From Actinoplanes lobatus (GTDB lineage Bacteria > Actinomycetota > Actinomycetes > Mycobacteriales > Micromonosporaceae), in assembly GCF_014205215.1 (NCBI RefSeq), contig NZ_JACHNC010000001.1, positions 4,841,001 through 4,905,000 of the forward strand: a stretch of 64,000 bases of DNA, in the 5' to 3' direction. Positions 23,308 through 32,244 of this stretch are shown one piece after another. A model generated the notes under the pieces. That model worked only from the letters and a program-made list of their open reading frames with translations. It made no database searches and was not told the DNA's origin. Every line of letters starts with the position of its first letter. Within the stretch, counting starts at the first letter, position 1. The translations under genes and the position numbers were made by a program.

Positions 23308-25833
23308 GTGAGTCTGGACGACGTCTTCGAGCCGGGCTGGTCGGCGGTGGACCTGTTCACCGACCGGGTGCCGGAGAGCGAGGCCTTCGCGGCCGCCACC
23401 CTCATCCACCTGGCCAACGTGCTGGAGGGCCGCGCCGTCCTGGAGCGCCCGGCCCGGGACAACGTGCTCACCTACTACGGCGTCGGCGGCATCGGCAAGA
23501 CCGAGCTGTCGCAGCGCCTGGAGCGCTGGCTGCACGGTGAGGTCCCGGCCGGCACCGGCTGGCCCGAACCGCCCCGCCTCGACCACGCGGTCCGCACGGC
23601 ACGCCTGGACTTCCACGGGTCGCAGACGGTCGACGCGATCGGGGCGGTGCTCGCCCTGCGCGGGGCGGTCGCCGGGCCCGGCCGCCCGTTCCCCGCGTTC
23701 GATCTGGGCCTCACCGTCTGGTGGTCGCACGCCCGGCCCGGCCAGCCGCTGCCGGAGTTCCGCAACCCGGCCCGGTTCGACGTCCGCGGCCAGCTCATCG
23801 ACACAGTCGGCGACGCGGTCAAGGACGCCGGCAAGGACCTCGCGCTCGGCCAGCTCACCGTCCGGGCCGGGCTGGCCGTCTACGACGCGATCCGCACCAG
23901 GCGGCTGAACGACCGGGCCCTGCGCGACTGCCCACAGCTGGAGAGGGTGGCCGAGGCGGCCGCCCGCAACGCCGGCCAGGGCGTGGCCGCCGCCCTCGCC
24001 GGACTGCTCTCCTGGGACCTGGAACGCCTCGTCGCCCCGGAACGGTCGCTGATCGTCGCGTTCGCCGACGCCGCCGAGTACGTGCAGGGCGGCGACCGCA
24101 CCCAGGAGGCGCTGCTCAACCGGATCGTCTATCTGACACCCGGTGTGTTGTGGGTGCTGACCAGCCGCGGCTCGCTCGACTGGGCCACACCGGACGTCCC
24201 CGGCCTGCCCCGGACCGGGCCGGACCGCTGGCCCGGACTGGTGCTGCCGGCCACCGGCGAGCCCCGCCAGCATCTGGTCGGCCGGCTCGCCGACGAGGAC
24301 GTCACCCGGTTCCTGGAGCGTGCCTCCGGCAGCAGGGGCAACCCGGAGCTGGGCCGCGAGGCGGTCGGCCGGATCCGTGACGGCGCGCACGGCCTGCCGC
24401 TCTACCTCGACCTGTCGCTGTCCATCGCCCGGCAGAGCGGCACCGATCCGGACCACTTCGGCGGGTCCATGCCGGCCCTGGTCACCCGGATCCTCGCCGA
24501 CCTGCCGGAGGCGGAGCGCGACATCGCCCGGACCGCGAGCCTGCTCCTGCAGTTCGACCCCGCGCTGCTGGCCGCCGGATCCGGGCGCAGCGAGGGCGAC
24601 GCCGTCCGGTTCTGCCGTCGCACCCTCGTCAACCGGCAGGATCACCCGTGGTTCCCGTACCGGCTGCACGACGTCGTCCGGGAGGCGCTGATCGACGAAT
24701 CGGTGGCCGAGCCGGGCGCCTGGACGGCCGCCGACCGCCGCGCCCGGGCCGGGACGCTGCTGGACGCGCTGCGGGCCCGGCACGACGAGACCCTCGACGA
24801 CGTGGAACGCCGCCTCGCCGTCCTGGAGGAGGCGGCCCGGCTCTGCGCCGGCCACGATCTGCGCGCCGACTGGCTGCGCAGGTCGCTGCTCGAGATGCCC
24901 AGCATGCCCCGGACCGCCGAGCGGATGCCGCCGCTGGACGACCGCACCTGGATCGGCAACCTGGCCCGCTTCTTCGACGGCTACCGCCACGACCGCGGCC
25001 GGACGGAACGGGTCGCCTACTTCCGGGACCTGCTCGGCGAGCCGCTACCACCCGACATCGCCCGCGCCACCCGGATGTTCCTGTGCTACGGGCTGCGCGA
25101 CCTGGCCCGCGCCGACGAAGCCCTGACCGAACTGCGGGCCATGCACCGGCAGGAGCCGGACTCGTCGCTGATCCGCTACCAGATCTGCCGGACGCTGCTG
25201 TCCGCGCGCCGCTTCGACGAACTCGACATGCAGTTGCGCCGCTGGCCGCCGGCCGAGGAGACCGAGGCCCGGCGGCTGCGCAGCGACCTCGCCTGGGAGC
25301 GCGGCGACCTCGACGAAGCGATCGTCGGACCCCGGCTGCGGGCCGGGCATCTGCGCCGGCTGGGCCGGCACCGGGTCGCGCAGGAGAACGAGATCGCCGC
25401 CCTGTGGCGGCGGGCGGTCGCCGGGCAGGCCACGCCCGCCGACTGCGACGAGCAGGCGGAGACCGCCGACCGGTACGGGATGCCGCTGCGGCTCACCACC
25501 GCGCTGGCCTCGAAAGCGGTGCTGCTGCTCGGCGACGACCACGCGGTGACCGCTCTGGCCGCCGACATCGAGCGGCTCCGGCCGGCCACCGAATCGGTCG
25601 GCTGGCGGGAATGGACCGTCGCCGCCCTGCTCGCACTGCGCCGTGACGACCGCGCCACCCTGGAACGGGTCGCCCTCGCGGCCGTGCCCACCGGGGGCAG
25701 CCGGGGCGCGTACTGGGTGGTGCTCGACCGGGCATTCCGGTACGCCGGGCTGCCGTCGATCTTCCCCGGGGACCGGGAGCAGCCGCTCGGCGAACCGTGG
25801 CGGAAGGCGATCGCCGCGATCGTCCACCCCTGA
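23308..25833 (+). CDS. STAND-type NTPase with helical-repeat C-terminus
   Basis: About 841 residues from GTG at 23308 (GTG at 23275 possible; neither has a good ribosome site). Walker A is GVGGIGKTE at about residues 57-65, Walker B-like SLIVAFADAAEY near 250, a sensor-like LWVLTSRGSLDW, and a winged-helix region about 360-460 containing LPLYLDLSLSIAR. The C-terminal half is rich in leucine/alanine/arginine helices such as FLCYGLRDLARADEALTELRAM, resembling TPR-like repeats. STAND proteins are ATP-driven switches in regulation, apoptosis-like or antiphage responses. There is no effector domain I recognise and no defence neighbours. Confidence 0.75.
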   Translation: MSLDDVFEPGWSAVDLFTDRVPESEAFAAATLIHLANVLEGRAVLERPARDNVLTYYGVGGIGKTELSQRLERWLHGEVPAGTGWPEPPRLDHAVRTARLDFHGSQTVDAIGAVLALRGAVAGPGRPFPAFDLGLTVWWSHARPGQPLPEFRNPARFDVRGQLIDTVGDAVKDAGKDLALGQLTVRAGLAVYDAIRTRRLNDRALRDCPQLERVAEAAARNAGQGVAAALAGLLSWDLERLVAPERSLIVAFADAAEYVQGGDRTQEALLNRIVYLTPGVLWVLTSRGSLDWATPDVPGLPRTGPDRWPGLVLPATGEPRQHLVGRLADEDVTRFLERASGSRGNPELGREAVGRIRDGAHGLPLYLDLSLSIARQSGTDPDHFGGSMPALVTRILADLPEAERDIARTASLLLQFDPALLAAGSGRSEGDAVRFCRRTLVNRQDHPWFPYRLHDVVREALIDESVAEPGAWTAADRRARAGTLLDALRARHDETLDDVERRLAVLEEAARLCAGHDLRADWLRRSLLEMPSMPRTAERMPPLDDRTWIGNLARFFDGYRHDRGRTERVAYFRDLLGEPLPPDIARATRMFLCYGLRDLARADEALTELRAMHRQEPDSSLIRYQICRTLLSARRFDELDMQLRRWPPAEETEARRLRSDLAWERGDLDEAIVGPRLRAGHLRRLGRHRVAQENEIAALWRRAVAGQATPADCDEQAETADRYGMPLRLTTALASKAVLLLGDDHAVTALAADIERLRPATESVGWREWTVAALLALRRDDRATLERVALAAVPTGGSRGAYWVVLDRAFRYAGLPSIFPGDREQPLGEPWRKAIAAIVHP

Positions 25834-25901
25834 CGGATGTCATGGGGGGACCGTGACGGACGGCGGGGGAGCGGATGCGGTCCGCGGTCGAGGATCGGGG
25901 C

Positions 25902-26837
25902 ATGACACTCACCGCAACCGATATCACGGCCGCCGGCACGGGGCGGACGGCCGTGGATCTGGACGGCGTGGTCAAACGTTTCGGCCCGGTCACCGCCGTG
26001 GACGGAATAGACCTGCGCATCCGCCCCGGAGAGGTGGTCGCCCTGCTCGGCCCGAACGGCGCCGGCAAGACGACCACCGTGGACATGCTGCTCGGACTGT
26101 CCCAGCCCACCGAGGGGACGGTCCGGGTCTACGGGCGCTCCCCGCGGGAGGCCGTCGAACTGGGCCTGGTCTCCGCGGTCATGCAGACCGGCGGCCTGCT
26201 CAAGGACTTCACCGTCGAGGAGACGGTCCGCCTCACCGCCGTCCTGTTCGGCCGTTCCCGGTCGGAGGTGACCGCCGTGCTGGAGCGGGCCGGGATCGCC
26301 GACATCGCGGACCGCCTGGTCGGGAAGTGCTCGGGCGGCCAGCAGCAGCGGCTCCGGTTCGCCATGGCGCTGCTGCCCGACCCGCGGCTGCTCATCCTCG
26401 ACGAGCCGACCACCGGAATGGACGTCGGCGGGCGGCGCGACTTCTGGGACGCCATCCGGGAGGACGCCGAGGGCGGCCGGACGGTCATCTTCGCCACCCA
26501 CTACCTGGAGGAGGCGGACGCCTACGCCGACCGGATCGTGCTGGTGCGCCGCGGCCGGATCGTCGCCGACGGCACCGCGGCCGAGGTGAAGGCGCTGGCC
26601 GCGGGGCGTACCGTCCGGGCCACCCTGCCCGGCGCCGAGCAGGACGGCCTGGACGCGATGCCCGGCGTGGAGAGCGCGGAGATCCGGGGCGACACCGTCT
26701 ACCTGCGCGGGCGTGACAGCGACGAGATCGCCCGGCACCTGCTCACCAATACCGCGGCCCGGGACCTGGAGATCACCTCCCGGAACCTGGAGGACGCCTT
26801 CCTCACCCTCACCGCCGACCAGGAGGACCCGGCATGA
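25902..26837 (+). CDS. ABC exporter ATP-binding protein (DrrA-like)
   Basis: 311 residues from ATG at 25902 with GAGG ten bases upstream; the open frame to 25875 is rejected. Walker A GPNGAGKTT, Q-loop in AVMQTGG, signature CSGGQQQ (serine-to-cysteine variant at the first position), Walker B LLILDEPTTGMD and switch ATHYLEEAD. The C-terminal domain of about 80 residues is typical of DrrA-type drug or lipid exporters. Its stop overlaps the permease start. A DesK/DesR-like pair follows, so the pump is likely induced by membrane or antibiotic stress. Confidence 0.9.
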   Translation: MTLTATDITAAGTGRTAVDLDGVVKRFGPVTAVDGIDLRIRPGEVVALLGPNGAGKTTTVDMLLGLSQPTEGTVRVYGRSPREAVELGLVSAVMQTGGLLKDFTVEETVRLTAVLFGRSRSEVTAVLERAGIADIADRLVGKCSGGQQQRLRFAMALLPDPRLLILDEPTTGMDVGGRRDFWDAIREDAEGGRTVIFATHYLEEADAYADRIVLVRRGRIVADGTAAEVKALAAGRTVRATLPGAEQDGLDAMPGVESAEIRGDTVYLRGRDSDEIARHLLTNTAARDLEITSRNLEDAFLTLTADQEDPA

Positions 26838-27610
26838 CCACGGCGATCGAACGGCGCCGGCCCGCGCTCGGCGGCTTCACCCCCGGCATGATCGGCCTGG
26901 AGCTGCGCCGGCTGCTGCGCAACAAGCGCACGGTGGTGTTCACCGTGGTCATGCCGCCGGTGTTCTTCCTGATCTTCGGCACCGGGTCGGAGTACAAGAC
27001 CGAGCCGGCCGGCGTCGGCAACGTCACCGCGTACGTGATGGTCAGCATGGCGGTGTACGGGGCGATGCTGGCCACCACCTCGGGCGGCGCGATGGTGGCG
27101 ATCGAGCGGGCCGCCGGATGGAGCCGGCAACTGCGGCTGACCCCGCTGCGCCCGCTCGCGTACGTCGCCGTGAAGATGGTCATCGCCATGCTCATCGGGG
27201 CGGTGCCGGTCGTCGTGGTGTTCGCGATCGGTGCTTTCTCCGGGGCCGAGATGCCCGCGGCGGCCTGGCTCGGCTGCGGCCTGCTGGCCTGGGTGAGCGC
27301 GCTGGTGTTCGCCGCGTTCGGCCTGTTCATGGGCTACCTGCTGCCCAGTGAGAACGTGATGCAGCTGCTCGGCCCGCTGCTGGCCGTGCTGTCCTTCGCG
27401 GGCGGCCTGTTCGTGCCGCTCGACCAGCTGGGCGACGTCTTCGGCACGATCGCGAAGTTCACCCCGGTGTACGGCGTCGGCGAACTGGCCCGGTACCCGC
27501 TCACCCGGTCCGGCGACCTGGTGCCCGCGATCGTCAACGTGGTGCTCTGGACCGGCCTGTTCGCGGCCGGTGCGATGTGGCGGTTCCGCCGCGACACCGC
27601 CCGGGTCTGA
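26834..27610 (+). CDS. ABC-2 exporter permease
   Basis: 258 residues from ATG at 26834 (ATGA overlap). Six helices with the ABC-2 pattern: LRRLLRNKRTVVFTVVMPPVFFLIFG at the first helix, ERAAGWSRQLRLTPLRPLAY in the cytoplasmic coupling loop, and a late LLAVLSFAGGLFVPLDQLG. It pairs with the preceding ATPase as a dimeric exporter. Cargo unknown. Confidence 0.88.
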   Translation: MTTAIERRRPALGGFTPGMIGLELRRLLRNKRTVVFTVVMPPVFFLIFGTGSEYKTEPAGVGNVTAYVMVSMAVYGAMLATTSGGAMVAIERAAGWSRQLRLTPLRPLAYVAVKMVIAMLIGAVPVVVVFAIGAFSGAEMPAAAWLGCGLLAWVSALVFAAFGLFMGYLLPSENVMQLLGPLLAVLSFAGGLFVPLDQLGDVFGTIAKFTPVYGVGELARYPLTRSGDLVPAIVNVVLWTGLFAAGAMWRFRRDTARV

Positions 27611-27632
27611 CCCCGCCGGTACGGTGTCCGGC

Positions 27633-28736
27633 ATGGCCCTGCCGACCTCCGTCGCACCCGGCCGTGGGGTTCCCTACGGCTGGGTGTTCTCCGGCATCTG
27701 GCTGTTCTACCTCGGGGAGAACCTGACCGCCCTGGCCGGGCGGCCGGACGGGGTGTGGCGTGACGTCGGCCTGGTGGCGGTGGCCCTGTTCGCGGTCACC
27801 TACGTGGTCGCGGCGCGACTGCTGATGCGCCGCAACGGGCCGCGTGTCGTGCTCACCTGGACCCTCCTGCTGACCATGGTCGCGCTCACGCTGCTCCAGG
27901 CGCCGGCGGCCGGCCGGCACTCGCTGACCTGCGCCGTCTACATCGCCGGGATCGCGATGACGGGCCTGCCGTGGCGGCAGGGCGCCGCGGTGGCCGTGGT
28001 GGTGACCGCCGCGGTCGAGTCCTCGATCCGGTTGGCGCCGGGCTGGCAGACCATCGGCCACGGGTACGCGCTGGCCGTGATCCTGGCCGCGGCCGCCGCC
28101 GGGGGCATCCGGCTCGCCCTGGAACGGCAGGCCCGGCTGCTCCAGGCGCAGCACGAGCTGGCCCAGCTCGCGGTCGCCGACGAGCGGGCCCGGATCGCCG
28201 ACAACCTGCACGACCTGCTCGGCCATTCGCTGACCGTGGTGGCGGTCAAGGCCGAGCTGGCCCAGCGGCTGCTCGACGTCGACCTGGACCGGGCCCGGAC
28301 CGAGTTGCGCGACCTGGAGTCGCTGGCCCGGGACGCGCTGGCCGACGTGCGCGCCACCGCGCTGGGCGTGCGCGGCATCTCGCTGCCCGGTGAGATCGCC
28401 GCCGCCCGGGCCGCGCTGGCCGCCGCCGACGTGCAGGCCGACCTGCCGACCACCGCGGACGAGGTGCCGACGCTGAACCGGGAGCTGTTCGCCTGGACCA
28501 TCCGGGAGGCGGTCACCAACATCGTCCGGCACAGCGGGGCCCGGCACGCCGCGGTGCGGCTGCGACCGGACAGTGTGGAGATCGTCGACGACGGCCGGGG
28601 CCACGGGGACGGCCCGGCCGCCGGACAGGGCCTGCCCGGGCTGCGCCGGCGGGCCGCCGAGCTGGGCGCGCACCTGACCGCCGGGCGGCGGCAGGACGGA
28701 CCGGGATTCCGGGTACGAGTGGAGGTCCCCTCATGA
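27633..28736 (+). CDS. sensor histidine kinase, DesK/NarX-like
   Basis: 367 residues from ATG at 27633, 22 bp after the permease stop. Five to six membrane helices occupy the first 170 residues. The HisKA_3 dimerisation motif is ADERARIADNLHDLLGHSL with phospho-acceptor H193; the ATPase domain shows TIREAVTNIVRHSGA (N-box) and IVDDGRGHGDG...GLPGLRRRAAELG (G-boxes). Multi-helix sensors of this type detect membrane state. It overlaps its response regulator gene as ATGA. Confidence 0.9.
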   Translation: MALPTSVAPGRGVPYGWVFSGIWLFYLGENLTALAGRPDGVWRDVGLVAVALFAVTYVVAARLLMRRNGPRVVLTWTLLLTMVALTLLQAPAAGRHSLTCAVYIAGIAMTGLPWRQGAAVAVVVTAAVESSIRLAPGWQTIGHGYALAVILAAAAAGGIRLALERQARLLQAQHELAQLAVADERARIADNLHDLLGHSLTVVAVKAELAQRLLDVDLDRARTELRDLESLARDALADVRATALGVRGISLPGEIAAARAALAAADVQADLPTTADEVPTLNRELFAWTIREAVTNIVRHSGARHAAVRLRPDSVEIVDDGRGHGDGPAAGQGLPGLRRRAAELGAHLTAGRRQDGPGFRVRVEVPS

Positions 28737-29341
28737 TCAGACTGCTGCTCGCCGACGACCAGGCGCTGGTCCGCGGGGCGATGGCCGCCCTGCTCGACCT
28801 GGAACCCGACCTGACCGTGGTGGCCGAGGTGGGCCGCGGCGACGAGGTCGTCGGCGCGGCCCGGGCGCACGCCGCCGACGTGGCCCTGCTCGACGTGCAG
28901 ATGCCCGGCCTGGACGGGATCTCCGCGGCCCGGCTGCTGGCCGAGGCGGTGCCGGACTGCCGGGTGCTGATGGTCACCACCTTCGGCCGGGCCGGCTACC
29001 TGCGTCAGGCGATGGCCGCCGGCGCCGGTGGTTTCGTCGTCAAGGACACCCCGGCCCGGCAGCTCGCCGACGCGGTCCGCCGCGTCCACCAGGGCCTGCG
29101 CGTGGTCGACCCGGCGCTGGCCGCGCAGAGCCTGGCCTACGGCGACTCGCCGCTGACCGAACGGGAGACCGATGTGCTGCGCGCCGCCCGGGACGGCGGC
29201 ACGGTGGCCGACATCGCCGGTGAGCTGCGGCTCTCCGACGGCACGGTCCGCAACCACCTGTCCGCGGCGATCGGCAAGACCGGCGCCCGCACCCGGGCCG
29301 AGGCGGTGCGGCTGGCGCTCGACAACGGCTGGTTGATCTGA
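28733..29341 (+). CDS. LuxR/NarL-family response regulator (DesR-like)
   Basis: 202 residues. Receiver domain with acidic pocket LADDQ, phospho-acceptor D54 in LLDVQMPGLDG and switch lysine in VVKDTPARQL. The C-terminal HTH is LTERETDVLRAARDGGTVADIAGELRLSDGTVRNHLSAAIGK. It should be phosphorylated by the preceding kinase and activate the ABC exporter operon. A nested hairpin follows its stop. Confidence 0.92.
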   Translation: MIRLLLADDQALVRGAMAALLDLEPDLTVVAEVGRGDEVVGAARAHAADVALLDVQMPGLDGISAARLLAEAVPDCRVLMVTTFGRAGYLRQAMAAGAGGFVVKDTPARQLADAVRRVHQGLRVVDPALAAQSLAYGDSPLTERETDVLRAARDGGTVADIAGELRLSDGTVRNHLSAAIGKTGARTRAEAVRLALDNGWLI

Positions 29342-29397
29342 GCCCGGGTGGCAGCCCCGCCCGGAACGGGCGGCACCGGCCCGGCCGGCACCCGGGC
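29342..29397. terminator. nested hairpin terminator between convergent genes
   Basis: Outer 9-bp arms GCCCGGGTG / CACCCGGGC enclose an inner CCGCCCG-gaa-CGGGCGG hairpin. It starts at the response regulator stop and lies 27 bp before the end of the convergent isochorismatase-family gene. Confidence 0.7.
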
Positions 29398-29423
29398 CGC
29401 CGTGCGCCACGGGACGAGGTGTC

Positions 29424-30071
29424 CTATTCGGAACGCTCCGCCGCGTACCAGATCAGGGTTTGCAGGGTTTCGGGAAGGGTGACCACGTCGGCGTATTTGG
29501 CGTCGAGGTCGAAGAGGTTGTGGTCGTGCGGGCCGCCGTCGCGGTCGGCGCAGGCGTCGCGGACGACGATCGGCCGGAAGCCGTGCTGGAGCGCGTCGAG
29601 CGCCGAGGCGCGGACGCAGCCGGAGGTGGAGTAACCGCCGATGACCACGGTGTCGATCGAGTGCGAGGCCAGCCAGGCGGCCAGCGACGTGCCGGCGAAG
29701 GCGCTCGCGTAGTGCTTGACCACCACCTGCTCGCCGGGCGCCGGGCGCAGCGGCGGCGCGAAGTCACCCAGCGGGTTGCCGTCGGCGAAGACCTTGAGCG
29801 CCGGGACCTTGGCGGCGAACAGCGGCGCCTCCGCGCACGACTCGTCGGCGAAGTGGACCCGGGTCCAGAGGACCGGGATATCGGCGGCGCGGGCGGCGTC
29901 GGCCAGCTCGGCCATCGCCTCGGCGGCCGCCTGGCCGGTGGTGAGGAAGAGCGGCGAATCCGGGTCGGTGTACGCCAGCGCCGGGTCCACGAGCAGCACC
30001 GCGGGCCGGGCGCCCCAGCCCAGTCGCCGCGCGAACCCGGCCCTCGCGTAGTCCTCGCCGAGCTCGGCCAT
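29424..30071 (-). CDS. isochorismatase-superfamily amidohydrolase (N-carbamoylsarcosine / maleamate amidase type)
   Basis: 215 residues from ATG at 30071, overlapping the CoA-transferase stop by one base (TGATG). The cysteine hydrolase triad is in place: D29 (LLVDPALAY), K119 (VVKHYASAF) and nucleophile C152 (GGYSTSGCVRASALDAL); the cis-peptide before the cysteine is also as expected. FAGTSLAAWL and VVRDACADR match the carbamoylsarcosine-amidase subgroup, which cleaves small amides and includes maleamate amidohydrolase (NicF). It is co-transcribed with a class III CoA transferase. Which amide is cleaved is inference. Confidence 0.8.
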   Translation of the reverse strand: MAELGEDYARAGFARRLGWGARPAVLLVDPALAYTDPDSPLFLTTGQAAAEAMAELADAARAADIPVLWTRVHFADESCAEAPLFAAKVPALKVFADGNPLGDFAPPLRPAPGEQVVVKHYASAFAGTSLAAWLASHSIDTVVIGGYSTSGCVRASALDALQHGFRPIVVRDACADRDGGPHDHNLFDLDAKYADVVTLPETLQTLIWYAAERSE

Positions 30072-31264
30072 CAGACGATCCCGCGGGTTCTCAGGTCGGC
30101 CAGCTCGTCGCCGGTGAGGCCGAGCAGGCCCTGGTAGACCTCCTCGTTGTGGGAGCCGAGCGCCGGACCGGCCCATTTCACCCCGCCGGGGGTGCCGGAC
30201 AGCTTCGGCGCCACGTTCTGCATCGGGAGCTTGCCGAACTCGGGGTGGTCCACCTCGATGACCGCCTGCCGGGCCTGGACGTGCGGGTCGGCGATGATGT
30301 CCTCGGCCGTGTAGATGCCGCCGGCCGGGACGCCGGCCTCGTGCAGCAGCGACAGCAGTTTCGCCGACGGGATGGTCCGGGTCCAGGCGGAGATGATGTC
30401 GTCGAGTTCGGCCTGGTTCTCGCCGCGGGCGCCGTGCGTCGCGTACCGGGCGTCGGCCGGCAGGTCGGGGCGCTCCATGACGTCGGCCAGCCGGCGGAAC
30501 ACGGTGTCCTGGTTGGCGGCGATCAGCACGTCGGAGCCGTCGGCGCTGGGGTAGACGTTGCTGGGAGCGACGTTCGGCAGGATCGGGCCGGTGCGCTCGC
30601 GGCGGTAGCCGGCCACGCTCCACTCCGGGATCAGCGACTCCATCATGGCGAGCACCGCCTCGTAGATCGCCGAGTCGACGACCTGGCCGCGGCCGGTGCG
30701 CTCGCGGGCGTGCAGGGCGGCCAGCGTGCCGAACGCTGCGTAGGTGGCGGCCAGCGAGTCGCCGATCGAGATGCCGGAGCGGGACGGGGACCGGTCGGCC
30801 TCGCCGGTCACATACCGCAGCCCGCCCATCGCCTCGCCGATCGAGCCGAACCCGGCGCGCGGCGAATACGGTCCGGTCTGTCCGTAACCGGTCACCCGGA
30901 CCAGGATGAGCCGGGGGTTGATCCTCGACAGCTCCTCGTAGGAGAGGCCCCAGCGCTCCAGGGTGCCCGGCCGGAAGTTCTCCAGCAGGACGTCGGCCTT
31001 CTCGACCAGGCGCCGGACCAGGCTCTGGCCCTCTTCGGTGCGCAGGTTGCAGGTGACCGACTTCTTGTTGCGGGCCACCACCGGCCACCACAGGGACTGG
31101 CCGTGCGGCTTCTCCCGGCCCCACTGGCGCATCGGATCGCCCTTGCCCGGGTCCTCCAGCTTGATCACCTCGGCCCCGAAGTCGCCGAGGAGCTGCCCGC
31201 AGAACGGGCCGGCGAGCAGGGTTCCGGTTTCCAATACGCGAATGTCAGACAGTGGCGCGGTCAC
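30071..31264 (-). CDS. CaiB/BaiF (class III) CoA transferase
   Basis: 397 residues from GTG at 31264. Family elements in order: LSDIRVLETGTLLAGPFCGQLLGDFGAEVIKLE, RNKKSVTCNLRTEEGQ, ENFRPGTLERWGLSYEEL, RVTGYGQTGPY, and GRGQVVDSAIYEA, whose aspartate aligns with the catalytic residue that carries the mixed anhydride. It moves CoA between carboxylic acids. It is divergent from an HMG-CoA-lyase-like gene, with a 17-bp palindrome between them, and belongs to a block of acid-activating enzymes. A paralogue is at 40689. Confidence 0.88.
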   Translation of the reverse strand: MTAPLSDIRVLETGTLLAGPFCGQLLGDFGAEVIKLEDPGKGDPMRQWGREKPHGQSLWWPVVARNKKSVTCNLRTEEGQSLVRRLVEKADVLLENFRPGTLERWGLSYEELSRINPRLILVRVTGYGQTGPYSPRAGFGSIGEAMGGLRYVTGEADRSPSRSGISIGDSLAATYAAFGTLAALHARERTGRGQVVDSAIYEAVLAMMESLIPEWSVAGYRRERTGPILPNVAPSNVYPSADGSDVLIAANQDTVFRRLADVMERPDLPADARYATHGARGENQAELDDIISAWTRTIPSAKLLSLLHEAGVPAGGIYTAEDIIADPHVQARQAVIEVDHPEFGKLPMQNVAPKLSGTPGGVKWAGPALGSHNEEVYQGLLGLTGDELADLRTRGIV

Positions 31265-31281
31265 GCCGTCACCCTATACTT

Positions 31282-31298
31282 GCGAAACGACGTTTCGC
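31282..31298. promoter_or_regulatory. 17-bp palindromic operator in a divergent promoter
   Basis: GCGAAACG-A-CGTTTCGC, perfect arms around one base, between the CoA transferase and the lyase gene. Size and symmetry suit a TetR- or IclR-type repressor. No such regulator lies in the window. Confidence 0.65.
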
Positions 31299-31322
31299 TA
31301 GATGAAACAGGGGGTGTCGGAC

Positions 31323-32219
31323 GTGGAGATCGTCGAGGTCGGGCCGCGGGACGGGCTGCAGAACGAGAAGCGGGTGCTGCCGGCTTCCGTCAAGGTCGGC
31401 TACGTGTCGCGGGCCATCGCGGCGGGGTTGCGGCGGATCGAGGTGGCCGCCTTCGCCCGCCCGGACCGGGTGCCGCAGATGGCCGACGCCGAGGAGGTCC
31501 TGCGGTCGGTGCCCCGCCGGCCCGACGTCCGGTATGTCGCGCTGGTCCTCAACGGCCGCGGGCTCGACCGGGCACTCGCCTTGGAGGCCGCGCGGCCTGA
31601 CGAGATCAACTATGTAGTTGTCGCGAGTGATGAGTTTTCCCGCCGCAACCAGGGGATGTCTACGGCCGCTTCGCTTTCGGCGTTCCGTGAAGTTGCTTCG
31701 CGGGCGCGTGACGCCGGATTTTTCGTGACTTTGACGGTGGCCGCGGCGTTCGGATGCCCCTTTACCGGGTCGGTGCCCGTTTCCCGGGTGCGCGACATCG
31801 TGGCCGATGCGGGTCCGCTGGATGAGATCTGCCTGGCCGACACCATCGGCGTGGGCGTGCCGGGGCAGGTCACCGAGCTGGCGGCCGCGGTGCGTGAGGT
31901 CGCTCCGGGCGCGCCGCTGCGCGCTCACTTCCACAACACCAGGAACACGGGGTACGCCAACGCGATCGCCGCGGTGGCGAGTGGATTCGTGGCGCTGGAC
32001 GCCAGTCTCGGTGGGATCGGCGGGTGCCCGTTCGCGCCGGCCGCCACCGGGAACATCGCCACCGAGGATCTGGCCTACCTGCTGAACCGGTCGGCGCTGA
32101 AGACCGGGGTGGACGTGACCGCGGCCGCTGCCGCCGGGACCTGGATCGGGTCGGAGCTCGGGCTCGCCCCGGTTCCCGCGCAACTCGGCCGGGCCGGCGA
32201 CTTCCCTCTTGCGCCATGA
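31323..32219 (+). CDS. hydroxymethylglutaryl-CoA lyase-like enzyme
   Basis: About 298 residues from GTG at 31323, which has AGGGGG eight bases upstream; ATG at 31302 is possible but sits right against the operator. The TIM-barrel aldolase signature is EIVEVGPRDGLQNE with the metal-binding aspartate; RAHFHNTRNTGYANAIAA brings the metal histidines and GGIGGCPFAPAATGN the mobile catalytic cysteine loop. The family splits 3-hydroxy-3-methylglutaryl-CoA or related hydroxyacyl-CoA into acetyl-CoA and an oxo acid. In this block with CoA transferases and an acyl-CoA ligase it may act on a branched dicarboxylate from aromatic or pyrrole catabolism (inference). Confidence 0.85.
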   Translation: MEIVEVGPRDGLQNEKRVLPASVKVGYVSRAIAAGLRRIEVAAFARPDRVPQMADAEEVLRSVPRRPDVRYVALVLNGRGLDRALALEAARPDEINYVVVASDEFSRRNQGMSTAASLSAFREVASRARDAGFFVTLTVAAAFGCPFTGSVPVSRVRDIVADAGPLDEICLADTIGVGVPGQVTELAAAVREVAPGAPLRAHFHNTRNTGYANAIAAVASGFVALDASLGGIGGCPFAPAATGNIATEDLAYLLNRSALKTGVDVTAAAAAGTWIGSELGLAPVPAQLGRAGDFPLAP

Positions 32220-32240
32220 ATGGAAACGGTGTTTCCATTC
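32218..32240. promoter_or_regulatory. 23-bp inverted repeat in front of the acyl-CoA ligase gene
   Basis: GAATGGAAAC-GGT-GTTTCCATTC, perfect 10-bp arms, overlapping the lyase stop codon and ending four bases before the ligase ATG. Similar GTTTCC/GGAAAC arms recur at 44212, suggesting one regulator. Confidence 0.65.
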
Positions 32241-32244
32241 TCGC

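Noticed and set aside
23140..24990. 616-residue minus-strand open frame
   Set aside because: Shadow of the STAND ATPase gene; composition is that of antisense high-GC DNA and it has no ribosome site or domain.
25176..26738. 520-residue minus-strand open frame
   Set aside because: Antisense to the STAND and ABC genes; the sense frames have clear Walker motifs and overlaps.
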